From an uncultured Pseudomonadota bacterium (GTDB lineage: Bacteria; Myxococcota_A; UBA796; JAFGLY01), in the NCBI GenBank assembly GCA_937912125.1, contig CALDOK010000280.1:1-64000 (forward strand): a DNA stretch of 64,000 nt, written 5' to 3'. How positions within the stretch are numbered: the stretch's first letter is position 1; each line of letters opens with the position of its first letter. Made by a program: the position numbers and the translations under genes. A model generated the notes under the pieces. It made no database searches. It was not told the origin of the DNA and worked only from the letters and a program-made list of their open reading frames with translations. This document shows positions 8,641 to 16,907 of this stretch, one piece after another.

Positions 8641-9465
8641 ATGTACCTCGCCGCCTGCGTCCAGCTTCGCTCCACCGCTGATGTCGAGCGCAACGTGATC
8701 GAGGTCGAGCGACTGATCCGGCGTGCTGCGGGCTACGGCGCGTCCCTGGTCGCGACCCCCGAGTGCACCGTCTACCTGGGCCCCTGGGACGAGCGGGCCC
8801 GCATCGCGGAGTCCCTCGACGGCCCTCTGGCCTCCCACTTCGGCGCCCTGGCTTGCAGCCTGGGGATCCACCTGCTCATCGGGAGCTTCCCCGAGCGGGT
8901 GCTCAGCGCCGACGGCAGCCCGGACCTGGAGCGCACCTACAACAGCTCCCTGCTGTTCGGGCCCGACGGTCGGCTGCTCTGCTCCTACCGCAAGCTCCAC
9001 CTCTTCGACGTGGACGTGCCCGGAGGGGTCAGCCTGCAGGAGTCCCGCACCACCCTGCCCGGCGACGAGGTGGTCACCTGCGACACCGCGCTGGGCACCC
9101 TGGGCCTCTCCATCTGCTACGACCTGCGCTTCCCCGAGCTCTACCGCGCCCTGGTGGATCGGGGGGCCGAGCTGATCACCATCCCCGCGGCCTTCACCCT
9201 GGACACCGGCAAGGATCACTGGCACGCGCTGGTGCGTGCCCGGGCCATCGAGACCCAGAGCTGGGTGCTCGCCCCCGGGCAGTGGGGTCGCCACGGAGAC
9301 CAGGGCATCCGCCGCAGCTATGGCCACTCCCTGATCGTGGACCCCTGGGGAGCGGTGGTCGCCGAGTGCGGCGACGGTGAGGGCCTGTGCCTTGCCGAGA
9401 TCCGGCGCGACCGGGTGCAGGCCGTGCGCCGGGGTATTCCGGTGGCGCAGCACCGGCGGCTCTGA
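8641..9465 (+). CDS. Nit-type carbon-nitrogen hydrolase (deaminated glutathione amidase-like)
   Basis: 274 residues, a complete nitrilase-superfamily domain with its catalytic triad: Glu41 (TPECTVY), Lys118 (YRKLHLFDVD) and Cys159 (SICYDLRFPELYR). The block YRKLHLFDVDVPG and the RARAIETQSWV region match the Nit1/NitA branch, which hydrolyses deaminated glutathione, a repair reaction for a side product of transaminases; other amide substrates remain possible. Cytoplasmic, no signal peptide. It follows a UPF0104 gene by 14 bases and ends a few bases before a convergent SDR gene. Confidence 0.85.
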   Translation: MYLAACVQLRSTADVERNVIEVERLIRRAAGYGASLVATPECTVYLGPWDERARIAESLDGPLASHFGALACSLGIHLLIGSFPERVLSADGSPDLERTYNSSLLFGPDGRLLCSYRKLHLFDVDVPGGVSLQESRTTLPGDEVVTCDTALGTLGLSICYDLRFPELYRALVDRGAELITIPAAFTLDTGKDHWHALVRARAIETQSWVLAPGQWGRHGDQGIRRSYGHSLIVDPWGAVVAECGDGEGLCLAEIRRDRVQAVRRGIPVAQHRRL

Positions 9466-9470
9466 AGGCG

Positions 9471-10292
9471 TCAGTCGGCGCGGGGAAGCCGCAGCACCGC
9501 CCGGACCAGGCGCTCGTAGATCGCCCCAGGGAGCAGACGCGGGGCGAGGACCTCGGCGCGGGCGCTGGCCGTGGGGAAGATGCGCAGGGGAGGCGATGGG
9601 TGCTCGAGGGCCTGGATGATGCTGCGGACGGCGGTGTCCACGGGGGCACCTTGGCCTTCCTTCTGCTTGTGCAGGGCCTCGAGCCGGCGGGTGATGGCCC
9701 CGTAGGCGTCGATGCCCACGCGGCGTCCGCGGACCCGGGCCTGGTGGAAGCCGCTCTGGGTGAGGCCCGGCTCGACGAGCACCACGGGCACTCCGAAGGG
9801 CTGCAGCTCGAAGCGCAGGGCCTCGGCCCAGCCCTCGAGGGCGAACTTCGAGCAGTTGTAGGCGCTCGAGCCTGGTGCGGCGCGGCGCCCGGCGATGGAG
9901 CCCACGACCACCAGGCGTCCGTGGCGCTGCCGCAGGGACGGGAGCGCGGCCCGGGCGCAGGCGACGGTGCCGAAGAGGTTGACCTCGAGCTGCTGGCGCC
10001 ACTCGTCGGGATCCAGGTCCTCGAAGCAGCCGAACAGGCCATAGCCAGCGTTGGCCACCAGGGCGTCGATCCCGCCAGCCCCGTGGATGATGGCCCGGAC
10101 GCGGGCCTCGGGCCCATCGAGCAGATCCAGTGTGGCGACCTGGACCCCGGCGCCCTCGAGGGCGGCGCGGCCGGCGTCGTCCCGGGTGGTGGCGAACACC
10201 CGCCAGCCGCGCTGGGCAAGGGCGATGGCGGCGTGGTGGCCGATGCCGCGGCTGCAGCCTGTGATCAGGACCGTGCGGGGTGTCTTGTTCAT
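9471..10292 (-). CDS. short-chain dehydrogenase/reductase
   Basis: 273 residues with a classical SDR core: nucleotide-binding TGCSRGIG near the N-terminus, NAG (VANAGYG), catalytic Ser and the YxxxK pair (SSAYNCSKFALEGWAEAL). The fit is closest to NADP-linked SDRs of the type that reduce ketones or act on lipids; substrate cannot be read. Start chosen at ATG 10292, which overlaps the stop of the upstream lipoprotein as ATGA, implying translational coupling; the longer frame lacks sense upstream. It converges with the amidase gene, leaving only five bases between them. Confidence 0.88.
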   Translation of the reverse strand: MNKTPRTVLITGCSRGIGHHAAIALAQRGWRVFATTRDDAGRAALEGAGVQVATLDLLDGPEARVRAIIHGAGGIDALVANAGYGLFGCFEDLDPDEWRQQLEVNLFGTVACARAALPSLRQRHGRLVVVGSIAGRRAAPGSSAYNCSKFALEGWAEALRFELQPFGVPVVLVEPGLTQSGFHQARVRGRRVGIDAYGAITRRLEALHKQKEGQGAPVDTAVRSIIQALEHPSPPLRIFPTASARAEVLAPRLLPGAIYERLVRAVLRLPRAD

Positions 10293-11314
10293 GGGCCCCA
10301 GATCTCCTTGGCCTTCTGCTCGATCTCCTGGTGGGCGCGCACCATGATGTCGGTCAGGGCCGCATCCCCCGGGATGTCGGGGTCGAGCTCCACCTTGCGG
10401 TCCAGCGCCTGCACCACCCGGCCGTCCTCGATCCACAGGCGCAGCTCACCCAGGCGCTGGGTCTGGTGGTGGGACTTGACCCAGATGGCCTCGCCCACCG
10501 TGAAGGGGGGCACGGACTCGTGGTGGCCGAAGGCGTCCACCACCACGCTGATCTCCGGGTGATCCTGGGCCAGCTCGCGGGCTTCGTCGATGGTCTGGAA
10601 GGCCAGCAGTACCACCAGGTCCACCTGGCCGCGCATCTGGTCGAGCACCACCTCGAGGGCTGGGCCCGGCTGCTCCACCGCGTACTGCGGGGTGGGCACG
10701 AAGCTCACCCCTGGGGTGGTGATGCCGGTGATGCCCAGGGTAAGCTCGCCCGCCTGGACCTTCAGCCAGGGCTGGATGGGCGCCACGTCTTCGGACCGGG
10801 CGCGGATGTTGGCGCTCACCAGGGGCAGGGCGGGGAAGGCCTGGCCCAGCTCGACGATGCCGGGCAGGTCCACATAGCCGGGGTTGATGGCGGTCCAGCT
10901 GCCCTGCTCGGCCAGGCCGTGCACCATCCAGCGGTTGCTCAGGGGTACGTCGGCGCGTAGCTCGCCCCCCAGCCCGATGGCGTCATCGAGGAAGTAGCCG
11001 GCGTTGAGCAGCACCCAGGGGGTCTCCGGGTTCGCGGCGATGGAGGCATCCAGGTAGGCCTGCAGGCGAGGGATGCTGCCGCGAGGCTCCTTGGGGCAGC
11101 CGCAGGGCTCGAGGGAGCCCTTCTGCTCCGAGGCGTAGAAGATCACCAGCTGTGCGTCGTCGGTGACCAGGCGATCCTGGATGGTGCCCTCGGTGGCGCG
11201 CTCGGCGGCCAGGGTGGCGGTCGAGCCCTGCACGGGCTGCACGGGGGGAGGACCGCTGGCGCGGGGGCAGGCGCTGAGTCCGAGGGCGGCCAGGAGGAGG
11301 GCTGTTCGCTGCAC
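10289..11314 (-). CDS. lipoprotein with degenerate 5'-nucleotidase-like metallophosphoesterase domain
   Basis: 341 residues, lipobox LGLSAC (Cys16). The body follows the UshA/5'-nucleotidase order of elements (an early strand then glycine turn, a VSANI strand, later ITGITTPG and a GHHE stretch) but the usual D-x-H and GNHD metal motifs are missing; in place of the first is KGSLEPCGCPKEPRGS. Cys-Gly-Cys variants of this kind occur in metallophosphatases near multihaem cytochrome or copper genes, but none are here. It is probably a non-catalytic or altered member in the envelope. Its stop overlaps the SDR start, so the two form an operon. Confidence 0.7.
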   Translation of the reverse strand: MQRTALLLAALGLSACPRASGPPPVQPVQGSTATLAAERATEGTIQDRLVTDDAQLVIFYASEQKGSLEPCGCPKEPRGSIPRLQAYLDASIAANPETPWVLLNAGYFLDDAIGLGGELRADVPLSNRWMVHGLAEQGSWTAINPGYVDLPGIVELGQAFPALPLVSANIRARSEDVAPIQPWLKVQAGELTLGITGITTPGVSFVPTPQYAVEQPGPALEVVLDQMRGQVDLVVLLAFQTIDEARELAQDHPEISVVVDAFGHHESVPPFTVGEAIWVKSHHQTQRLGELRLWIEDGRVVQALDRKVELDPDIPGDAALTDIMVRAHQEIEQKAKEIWGP

Positions 11315-11336
11315 GGTAGCTCCGGGATCCGGGAGG

Positions 11337-11363
11337 CTGGCTCGGCCTGGTGGCTCGAGCCAG
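11337..11363. promoter_or_regulatory. inverted repeat in divergent promoter region
   Basis: Perfect 8-base arms CTGGCTCG (11337-11344) and CGAGCCAG (11356-11363) with an 11-base spacer, inside the 103-base gap between the minus-strand lipoprotein gene and the plus-strand glycosyltransferase gene. Its position between two divergent starts makes a shared operator plausible. No convincing -35/-10 pair was found in the gap. Confidence 0.35.
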
Positions 11364-11417
11364 TAGCCTCGCGCCCTGGAGGGAATACAAGGGCACCACC
11401 CCTTATCCGAGGCCTCC

Positions 11418-12761
11418 GTGAAGCGCGCACTCCCTTGGCTGCTGCTGGCTTGCTTCGTCGTCTACGGCGTGCAGGCCCTCGGCCCGTGGAAGGCGCGCAC
11501 CTGGAGAGCGGACAGCGCGCGGGACTTCGCCAGCTACTACTACGCGGTGCAGGTGGCGGCTGATGGCGGCGATCCCTACGCCAAGCGGGCGCTCACCGTC
11601 CGGGCCCGGGAGGACGGCACCCGAAAGGGGGGCGTACACCCCTTCTTCTACCCGCCGCCCTTCCTGCTGAGCTTCGCCTGGGTGCTGCCCCTGGATCTGC
11701 AAGCAGCCTTCCACACCTGGTTCTGGGTGGAGCACCTGTTCCTGCTCGCGGTGATGTTGGCCCTGTGGCGCTGGCACCCCAGCCGGCCCATGGCCCTGGC
11801 GCTCGGGGTCATGGCGGCCAGCTTCTCGCCCATTCCGGACAACGACTGGATGGGGCAGGCCAACCTCTTCGTGCTCGCCTGCGTCGTGCCGGGGCTGCTG
11901 CTGGTGGAGCGCGGGCGCTGGCGCCTGGGAGGGGCCCTGGTGGGGCTGGGCTGCATGCTCAAGATGAGCCCCGCCTTGCTGGTGGCCTGGTGGTTGCTCC
12001 AGGGGCGCTGGCGCCCGGTGCTGGCGGCGGTGATCACCGCCCTGGCCCTCAGCCTGGCCAGCCTGCCGCTGGTGGGCGTCGACGTGCAGTGGCGGTTCTT
12101 CACCGAGGTGCTGCCCGGCTTCGGCAGCGGTGACTACAACGGGCTGACGGTGCCCATCACCCTCACCCACAACCACAGCATCCCTTCGCTGCTGCACGAG
12201 CTCTTCGGGGGAGGCGCGACCACCAGCCTGGAGCCCACGGCCGGTTGGGTCTCCAGGTTCATCACCCTGGCCCTGCTGGGGCTGCTCGGCTGGCGCTTCC
12301 GTCGCCCAGGCGCCGACCCCCTGGCCGCCCTGTGCCAGGTGGGGGTGGTCGTGGTGCTCATGCTGGTGCTGCCGGTCTACACCTACGAGCACCACATGGT
12401 GTGGATGCTCGTACCCTACGCCGCGGCCTTCGCGGCGTTGGCGGCGGGTCGGCTGGGCAAGCTGTGGTGGGTCCTGCTGGTGCTGGCCTACCTCGTGCAG
12501 GCCCTGCCCCTGGACTGGCTCAAGGAGCTCTACTCGGAGCTCCGGGTGTTGGGCGGGCTCCGGGAGCCGGCCTACTACCTGCTGCGGGAGAGCAAGTTCA
12601 TCGCGGCCCTGCTCACGGGCCTGGCCTGCGTCCTGGCGGCTGGGCGGGGGGCGGGCAGGCTCGGTCGGACTCGACCTCGGCATGACGCTGGCCGGTCCCT
12701 GGCTCCTGCTCGCGCTCCCGCTGCTGCTGCGGGCTCTGCCCTGGGGCAAGGGGACGCCTGA
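11418..12761 (+). CDS. GT87-type polyprenol-dependent glycosyltransferase, integral membrane
   Basis: 447 residues with about ten membrane segments. The N-terminal periplasmic motif DFASYYYAVQVAADGGDPYA and later HPFFYPPPFLL are characteristic of family GT87 (DUF2029) mannosyl/arabinosyl transferases, which use lipid-linked sugars on the outer face of the inner membrane. Begins with GTG 11418 after CGAGG. The last ~30 residues are low-complexity (Ala, Pro, Arg) and overlap the next gene by 80 bases in another frame, so the C-terminus is probably unimportant for function. Likely makes an envelope glycan or glycolipid with the following gene. Confidence 0.8.
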   Translation: MKRALPWLLLACFVVYGVQALGPWKARTWRADSARDFASYYYAVQVAADGGDPYAKRALTVRAREDGTRKGGVHPFFYPPPFLLSFAWVLPLDLQAAFHTWFWVEHLFLLAVMLALWRWHPSRPMALALGVMAASFSPIPDNDWMGQANLFVLACVVPGLLLVERGRWRLGGALVGLGCMLKMSPALLVAWWLLQGRWRPVLAAVITALALSLASLPLVGVDVQWRFFTEVLPGFGSGDYNGLTVPITLTHNHSIPSLLHELFGGGATTSLEPTAGWVSRFITLALLGLLGWRFRRPGADPLAALCQVGVVVVLMLVLPVYTYEHHMVWMLVPYAAAFAALAAGRLGKLWWVLLVLAYLVQALPLDWLKELYSELRVLGGLREPAYYLLRESKFIAALLTGLACVLAAGRGAGRLGRTRPRHDAGRSLAPARAPAAAAGSALGQGDA

Positions 12762-14229
12762 ACGCCCCCCCTCTTGGCGGCTCGATCTGCCCATCGCGCT
12801 GGGCCTGGGGCTGACGGTGGCGCTGCTGTGCACGGCGCTGCTGTCCCAGGCTCTCACCGAGTACTTTCCGCTCTCGGCGGCGGACTTCGACCACTACTGT
12901 GGGCTGGTGGGGCGGGTCGCCGAGGGGAACCTGCAGTCGGAGCCGGGGGTGCGTATGCCCGCCCCCGCCTGGCTGCCCGCGGCCGCCAGCCACAGCCTGG
13001 GGCTCATCGACGGCCTCGCACTGCAGTCGTTCCTGGCTCTGGTGGCCACCTGCGCGGGGCTCTACCTGTGGGGCCTGACCCTCCGCGGCCGGCTGGCGGG
13101 CACACTCGCGGCCCTGCTGGCGGGCACCATCGGCCCCTTGGCCTTCCTGGCCCGCGACCTGAGCTTCTACCCGGTGGTGGTGGCGGGGTCGGTGGTGCTG
13201 GCGGCCGCGGTGGTGGCGAGCGTCCGCTTCCGGGGGGTGGGCCCCTCGGCGCTGGCGGGCGTGGCCGCGGCGGTGCTGTTGCTGGCCGACGTTCGCGGCG
13301 TGCTGTTCGCGGCACCCCTGGTGGGGGTAGGGCTGGCCTTCGCGGTGCTTCGAGCCCGGCGCTGGCCGGCCGCGCTGCTGCGGGTGGGCCTGCTGGCGGC
13401 GCCGGTGGTGGCCTCCTGGTTCATCGCCCACGCCGTGGTCCCAGCACAGCTCACCGGCCTCGAAGCCCAGGCCGTGATGTACGCCGATCAGGCCCTGCGC
13501 AACGCGGGGGAGTCTCCGGATCTGCTCGCGCGGGAGCAGGCCGCGACCCGCCACTCGCCGGGCTTCGTCTGGGGGCATGCGTCGCCGACGGCGCTGCCTG
13601 GCGCCTTCCTGTTCCTCGGCAGGCTCACGGATCGCGTCCCGCCCGCGGCGCGCGACAGCCAACAGAACGTGGAGCTGCGGGCCCGACACCTCGTGCCCTG
13701 GGCGGCTCCCGGCCTGATCGCCCTGGCCATCTGTCTGGTGGGGCTCGCGCGCAAGCCATGGAGGCTCGTGGCCCTAGGCCTCTGCGCGGCGCCCTTCCTG
13801 GGTATGCTCTGGGCCACCGGTCAGGTCCTGCCTCAGGAACGGCACCTGGCCACCGGTCTGGCAGTGCTTCCGGTCCTGCTGGGGGTGGCTGCGGCCGTGC
13901 TGGCCGAGGCTACTCCCCCTGTGGACGCTGGCTCGGCCCGGCCGCCGGGGGTGCTGTCCTGGCGCCAGGCGCTGCTGGTGGGCGCCATCGCAGCGGCGAT
14001 GTTGGGGCTCCCTCCCAGCTGGCTGGACTACCAGGCCGGCTGGCGCAAGGGCATCGTCCAGTCCGAGCCTCGGACCCTCCTGCAGCGGGTGAAGGACCAC
14101 CGGAGCATCCCCTCCAACCCCTGCACGCGGGCGCTGGGCCAGGGTGTCGCGGACCCCTGGTGGCCCTCGCGGCTCTACCCCCGCGCGCGGCGGGTGCTGG
14201 ACGGCTCCGACACCTGGGCGCCGGACTAG
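12682..14229 (+). CDS. multi-membrane glycosyltransferase-like protein (GT39/ArnT type by layout)
   Basis: 515 residues, about ten membrane segments with a large extracytoplasmic C-terminal part. The layout, an early loop ending in FDHYCGLVGRVAEG followed by repeated hydrophobic hairpins, is like that of lipid-sugar-dependent transferases of the PMT/ArnT group, but I see no exact family signature. It starts at ATG 12682, inside the last 80 bases of the GT87 gene; later starts would remove the first membrane segment, so the long overlap seems real and suggests coupled expression. Acceptor and sugar unknown. Confidence 0.6.
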   Translation: MTLAGPWLLLALPLLLRALPWGKGTPERPPSWRLDLPIALGLGLTVALLCTALLSQALTEYFPLSAADFDHYCGLVGRVAEGNLQSEPGVRMPAPAWLPAAASHSLGLIDGLALQSFLALVATCAGLYLWGLTLRGRLAGTLAALLAGTIGPLAFLARDLSFYPVVVAGSVVLAAAVVASVRFRGVGPSALAGVAAAVLLLADVRGVLFAAPLVGVGLAFAVLRARRWPAALLRVGLLAAPVVASWFIAHAVVPAQLTGLEAQAVMYADQALRNAGESPDLLAREQAATRHSPGFVWGHASPTALPGAFLFLGRLTDRVPPAARDSQQNVELRARHLVPWAAPGLIALAICLVGLARKPWRLVALGLCAAPFLGMLWATGQVLPQERHLATGLAVLPVLLGVAAAVLAEATPPVDAGSARPPGVLSWRQALLVGAIAAAMLGLPPSWLDYQAGWRKGIVQSEPRTLLQRVKDHRSIPSNPCTRALGQGVADPWWPSRLYPRARRVLDGSDTWAPD

Positions 14230-14367
14230 AACGTCTGCCCTCGGGGGTCAGCCCGGCCATGACCCAGGCCTCGGCCACACGGCAAGTACTCGGCCTCGAA
14301 GGCGCGGGAGCGCCGGTCGCCGCAGGCGAGTGCAGCCTCGGAAAGGTCGGTGTCGGGCCTGGATAGG

Positions 14368-14390
14368 GGGGGAAGAATCTGTCTTCCCCC
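14368..14390. terminator. bidirectional terminator-like hairpin
   Basis: Nine-base perfect stem GGGGGAAGA / TCTTCCCCC with a five-base loop, between the convergent glycosyltransferase and enoyl-CoA hydratase genes. It is followed by TAAACAA on the plus side rather than a clean T-run, so intrinsic termination is plausible but not certain. The rest of the 217-base gap is featureless. Confidence 0.6.
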
Positions 14391-14446
14391 TAAACAATGG
14401 GCGAGGTCCTCGTTGAGGCCGTGGCCGAAACGTGGACCGTAGCCGG

Positions 14447-15148
14447 TCAGCCCTGCTGCTTGCGGCTGTAGAGCAGGGCCTCGGCCACCCGCTCGGCTTG
14501 CAGGCTGGGCTTGTCATCTGCGAGGTCGATGACCTGCTTGGCCAGGCGAAGGGCCACCCTGTCGCGTCCGGCGATGCGGGCAGCCCAGACCTGGGCCTCC
14601 TGGCGAGGCTCGGGCACCAGGGCCGCCAGCAGCCCCCAGTCCAGGGCGGTGCGGGCGTCCAGGTCCATGCCAGCCAGGATCAGCTGCTTGGCCCGGGCGG
14701 GCCCCACCAGGCGGGTGAGTCGGGTGCAGCCGCCGGCCGAGGGGATGAGGCCCAGGGCGGTCTCGGGCAGGCTGAAGCGGGCCTTGGGGCTGGCGATCCT
14801 GAGGTCGCAGGCCAGCGCCAGCTCGAACCCGCCCGCTACCGCGGCGCCGTGGATGGCCGCCACAGACACCAGGGGCGCCCGCGCGATGCGGTCGAAGACA
14901 GCCTGGGAGCGCAGGTCCAGGGCGTCGAGGGGGTCGGCTTGCTGCATCTGGGCCAGGTCGGCGCCTCCGCAGAAGGCGCCCTCGCCGGTGGACTCCACCA
15001 CCAGCGCGCCCACCTGCCGGTCGGCCAGCACCTGGTCCAGCGCGCTGTCGAGGGCCTCGAGCAGGGCGAGATCGTAGGCGTTGGCCCGCGCGGGGCGGTC
15101 CAGCACGATGCGGGCCACGGGGCCATCACGTTCCAGGCGTACGGTCAT
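14447..15148 (-). CDS. enoyl-CoA hydratase/isomerase family protein
   Basis: 233 residues, one crotonase domain and slightly short for the family (usually about 255). The oxyanion-hole block AAIHGAAVAGGFELALACDL and the second active-site block SLPETALGLIPSAGGCTRL are intact, including the Glu of PETALG. Such enzymes add water to enoyl-CoA or shift double bonds; whether this one serves fatty-acid oxidation or another acyl-CoA route is open. It is a single gene, divergent from adenylate kinase with a 176-base gap that holds a good promoter for the latter. Confidence 0.88.
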   Translation of the reverse strand: MTVRLERDGPVARIVLDRPARANAYDLALLEALDSALDQVLADRQVGALVVESTGEGAFCGGADLAQMQQADPLDALDLRSQAVFDRIARAPLVSVAAIHGAAVAGGFELALACDLRIASPKARFSLPETALGLIPSAGGCTRLTRLVGPARAKQLILAGMDLDARTALDWGLLAALVPEPRQEAQVWAARIAGRDRVALRLAKQVIDLADDKPSLQAERVAEALLYSRKQQG

Positions 15149-15236
15149 GGATACCTCGGACTCGGGCGCTGGCGGAGGCCCGCGGGGGATGGTCCCGCAC
15201 GGCCGTCAGCTTTCGGGCAGGAGCCTCCAGCATAGC

Positions 15237-15265
15237 TTGACTGGGCGCTGAGGAGGCCCTACTTT
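15237..15265 (+). promoter_or_regulatory. sigma70-type promoter of adenylate kinase gene
   Basis: TTGACT (15237-15242), a 17-base spacer, then TACTTT (15260-15265), 60 bases before the ATG at 15325. The -35 matches five of six consensus bases, the -10 three of six, with ideal spacing. Transcription would start near 15272. Confidence 0.5.
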
Positions 15266-15324
15266 GCGCCACCTTGGCCCCCTCGAGGGGCTCGGATTCC
15301 CACCCCTCGCACCTGAGGAACCCC

Positions 15325-16134
15325 ATGGCAAAGCAGCTTCGCAACATCGTAGTGACCGGCAAGAGCGGCGCTGGCAAGCAGCCGCGCATCGACGTGCTGT
15401 GCGAGGTCTTCGGCCTCACCCAGCTCAGCACCGGCAACATCTTTCGCGAGTACCTCGGCGCGTACGCCAAGGTGCGCGAGGGCGTGGACGCCCAGGCCTT
15501 CTACCAGGGCGACGGCTTCGCGCCCGACGCCGACATCCAGGCCGTCTTGGCGCCCGCCTGCGCCGCCGCGGGGGTCGCGCCTGGTGCCGCCGTGCTGGGC
15601 CTCAAGGCCGCCCGCTACGTCGATGGCGGCGTGTTCGTGCCCGACGACATCACCAACGAGCTGCTGGCCTCGGCGTTCCACGCCGCCGACGGCGCTGGCC
15701 TGGTGCTCGACGGCTACCCTCGGACTCCCGACCAGAGCCGCTTCCTGTTGGCCCTGGTGGAGCAGGCGGGCACGCCGCTGGATCTCATCCTGTTGGTGGA
15801 CAACGAGGACGAGGCCATCGTGGCCCGCACCACTGGTCGGCGCATCTGCCCGAACAAGGCCTGCGCCAAGGTCTTCCACGTCCAGTACAAGCCCGCGCGG
15901 GATGGCAGGTTCTGCACCGCCTGCGGCGCCGAGGTGGTCCAGCGCTCCGACGACACCGAGGCCAAGATCCGCACCCGCCTGGCCGAGTTCCAGAACAAGG
16001 CCCTGCCGGGCGTGCGCGTGCTCCAGGATGCCGGCATCCCCATGGTCACCGTCGAGGGCAACCTGCCCGTCTTCACCGACGAGGCCGTGCGCGCGTCGGT
16101 GATGGAGGCTCTGGCCCCGGTGCTCGAGGCCTAG
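15325..16134 (+). CDS. adenylate kinase-like nucleoside monophosphate kinase, variant P-loop
   Basis: 269 residues, longer than ordinary adenylate kinase (about 215). Hallmarks present: LSTGNIFRE (AMP site), LVLDGYPRT, a four-Cys zinc lid (CPNKAC ... CTACG) and a RSDDTEAKIRTRL block. Two oddities: the P-loop reads GKSGAGKQP (residues 12-20) instead of GxPGAGKGT, and about 35 extra residues separate the P-loop/STG part from VPDDITNEL. The extra length lies in the AMP-binding domain. ATG 15325 has TGAGGA upstream. It may be the cell's only adenylate kinase or a divergent paralogue with another nucleotide preference. The next gene follows closely. Confidence 0.8.
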   Translation: MAKQLRNIVVTGKSGAGKQPRIDVLCEVFGLTQLSTGNIFREYLGAYAKVREGVDAQAFYQGDGFAPDADIQAVLAPACAAAGVAPGAAVLGLKAARYVDGGVFVPDDITNELLASAFHAADGAGLVLDGYPRTPDQSRFLLALVEQAGTPLDLILLVDNEDEAIVARTTGRRICPNKACAKVFHVQYKPARDGRFCTACGAEVVQRSDDTEAKIRTRLAEFQNKALPGVRVLQDAGIPMVTVEGNLPVFTDEAVRASVMEALAPVLEA

Positions 16135-16202
16135 CCTCTGACCTCGCGCTGTCGCCCTCGGCGCGCTCCGGGATAGCCTCTCCACAGAGGTGCCCCCTGG
16201 AA

Positions 16203-16907
16203 GTGCTGGTGCGCGATGAGCTGGAGCCTTGTGTCTACCTGGACGACCGGGTGGCCAGGCTGCCCCTGCGCTGGCAGCTGCGCCCGGTGCCGCCGGAGCG
16301 CCTGGACGAGTTGCTCGTGCTGGGCGATCGCCGCGTGGGCCGGGCGCTGTATCGGCCCAGCTGCCCGGACTGCCGTGGCTGCGAGACCATCCGCATTCCG
16401 CTGGCGGACTTCCGGCGGTCCCGCACTCAGCAGCGGGTCTGGAGGCGGGGGCAGCGCGAGCTTCGGGTGGAGCTGCACGCGCCCACCGTGAGCCCAGACC
16501 ATGTGGCGCTGTTCAACCGTCACCGGCGGCTGCGGGACCTGGCCCGCAACGAGCAGGACATGCCCATCCAGGGCTACGACTCCTGGCTCGTGCAGACCTG
16601 CTGCGAGTCGGTGGAGATCCGCTACCTGCGGGGCCGACAGCTGGTGGGTGTGGCCATCGCCGACCTGGGGGCCATCGCGGCCTCGGCTGTCTACACCTAC
16701 TTCGACCCCGCACACAGCGATCTGAGCCCCGGCGTCTACTCGGTGCTCTGGCAGATCGACTGGGCGCAGCGCATGGGGCTGCGCCACCTGTACCTGGGCC
16801 TGTACATCGCTGGGAACAGACACATGGCCTACAAGCTGTGCTTCAAGCCCCACGAGCGACGCTCCGCAGGCGAGCCGGCGCCCGAGTGGGGGCGCTTCGA
16901 GCGATAG
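16203..16907 (+). CDS. bpt: aspartate/glutamate leucyltransferase (Bpt, N-end rule)
   Basis: 234 residues, typical of bacterial Bpt. Features seen: an N-terminal CVYL, the Cys-rich YRPSCPDCRGCETIRIP, the RSRTQQRVWRR stretch and the C-terminal GNAT-like half with YDSWL and PGVYSVLWQIDWAQ. Family role: transfers Leu from Leu-tRNA to proteins beginning with Asp or Glu, marking them for ClpAPS degradation. No upstream ATG fits; GTG 16203 gives the normal length, with GTG 16209 as alternative. Lies 68 bases after the adenylate kinase-like gene and ends directly against the convergent transpeptidase gene. Confidence 0.88.
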   Translation: MLVRDELEPCVYLDDRVARLPLRWQLRPVPPERLDELLVLGDRRVGRALYRPSCPDCRGCETIRIPLADFRRSRTQQRVWRRGQRELRVELHAPTVSPDHVALFNRHRRLRDLARNEQDMPIQGYDSWLVQTCCESVEIRYLRGRQLVGVAIADLGAIAASAVYTYFDPAHSDLSPGVYSVLWQIDWAQRMGLRHLYLGLYIAGNRHMAYKLCFKPHERRSAGEPAPEWGRFER

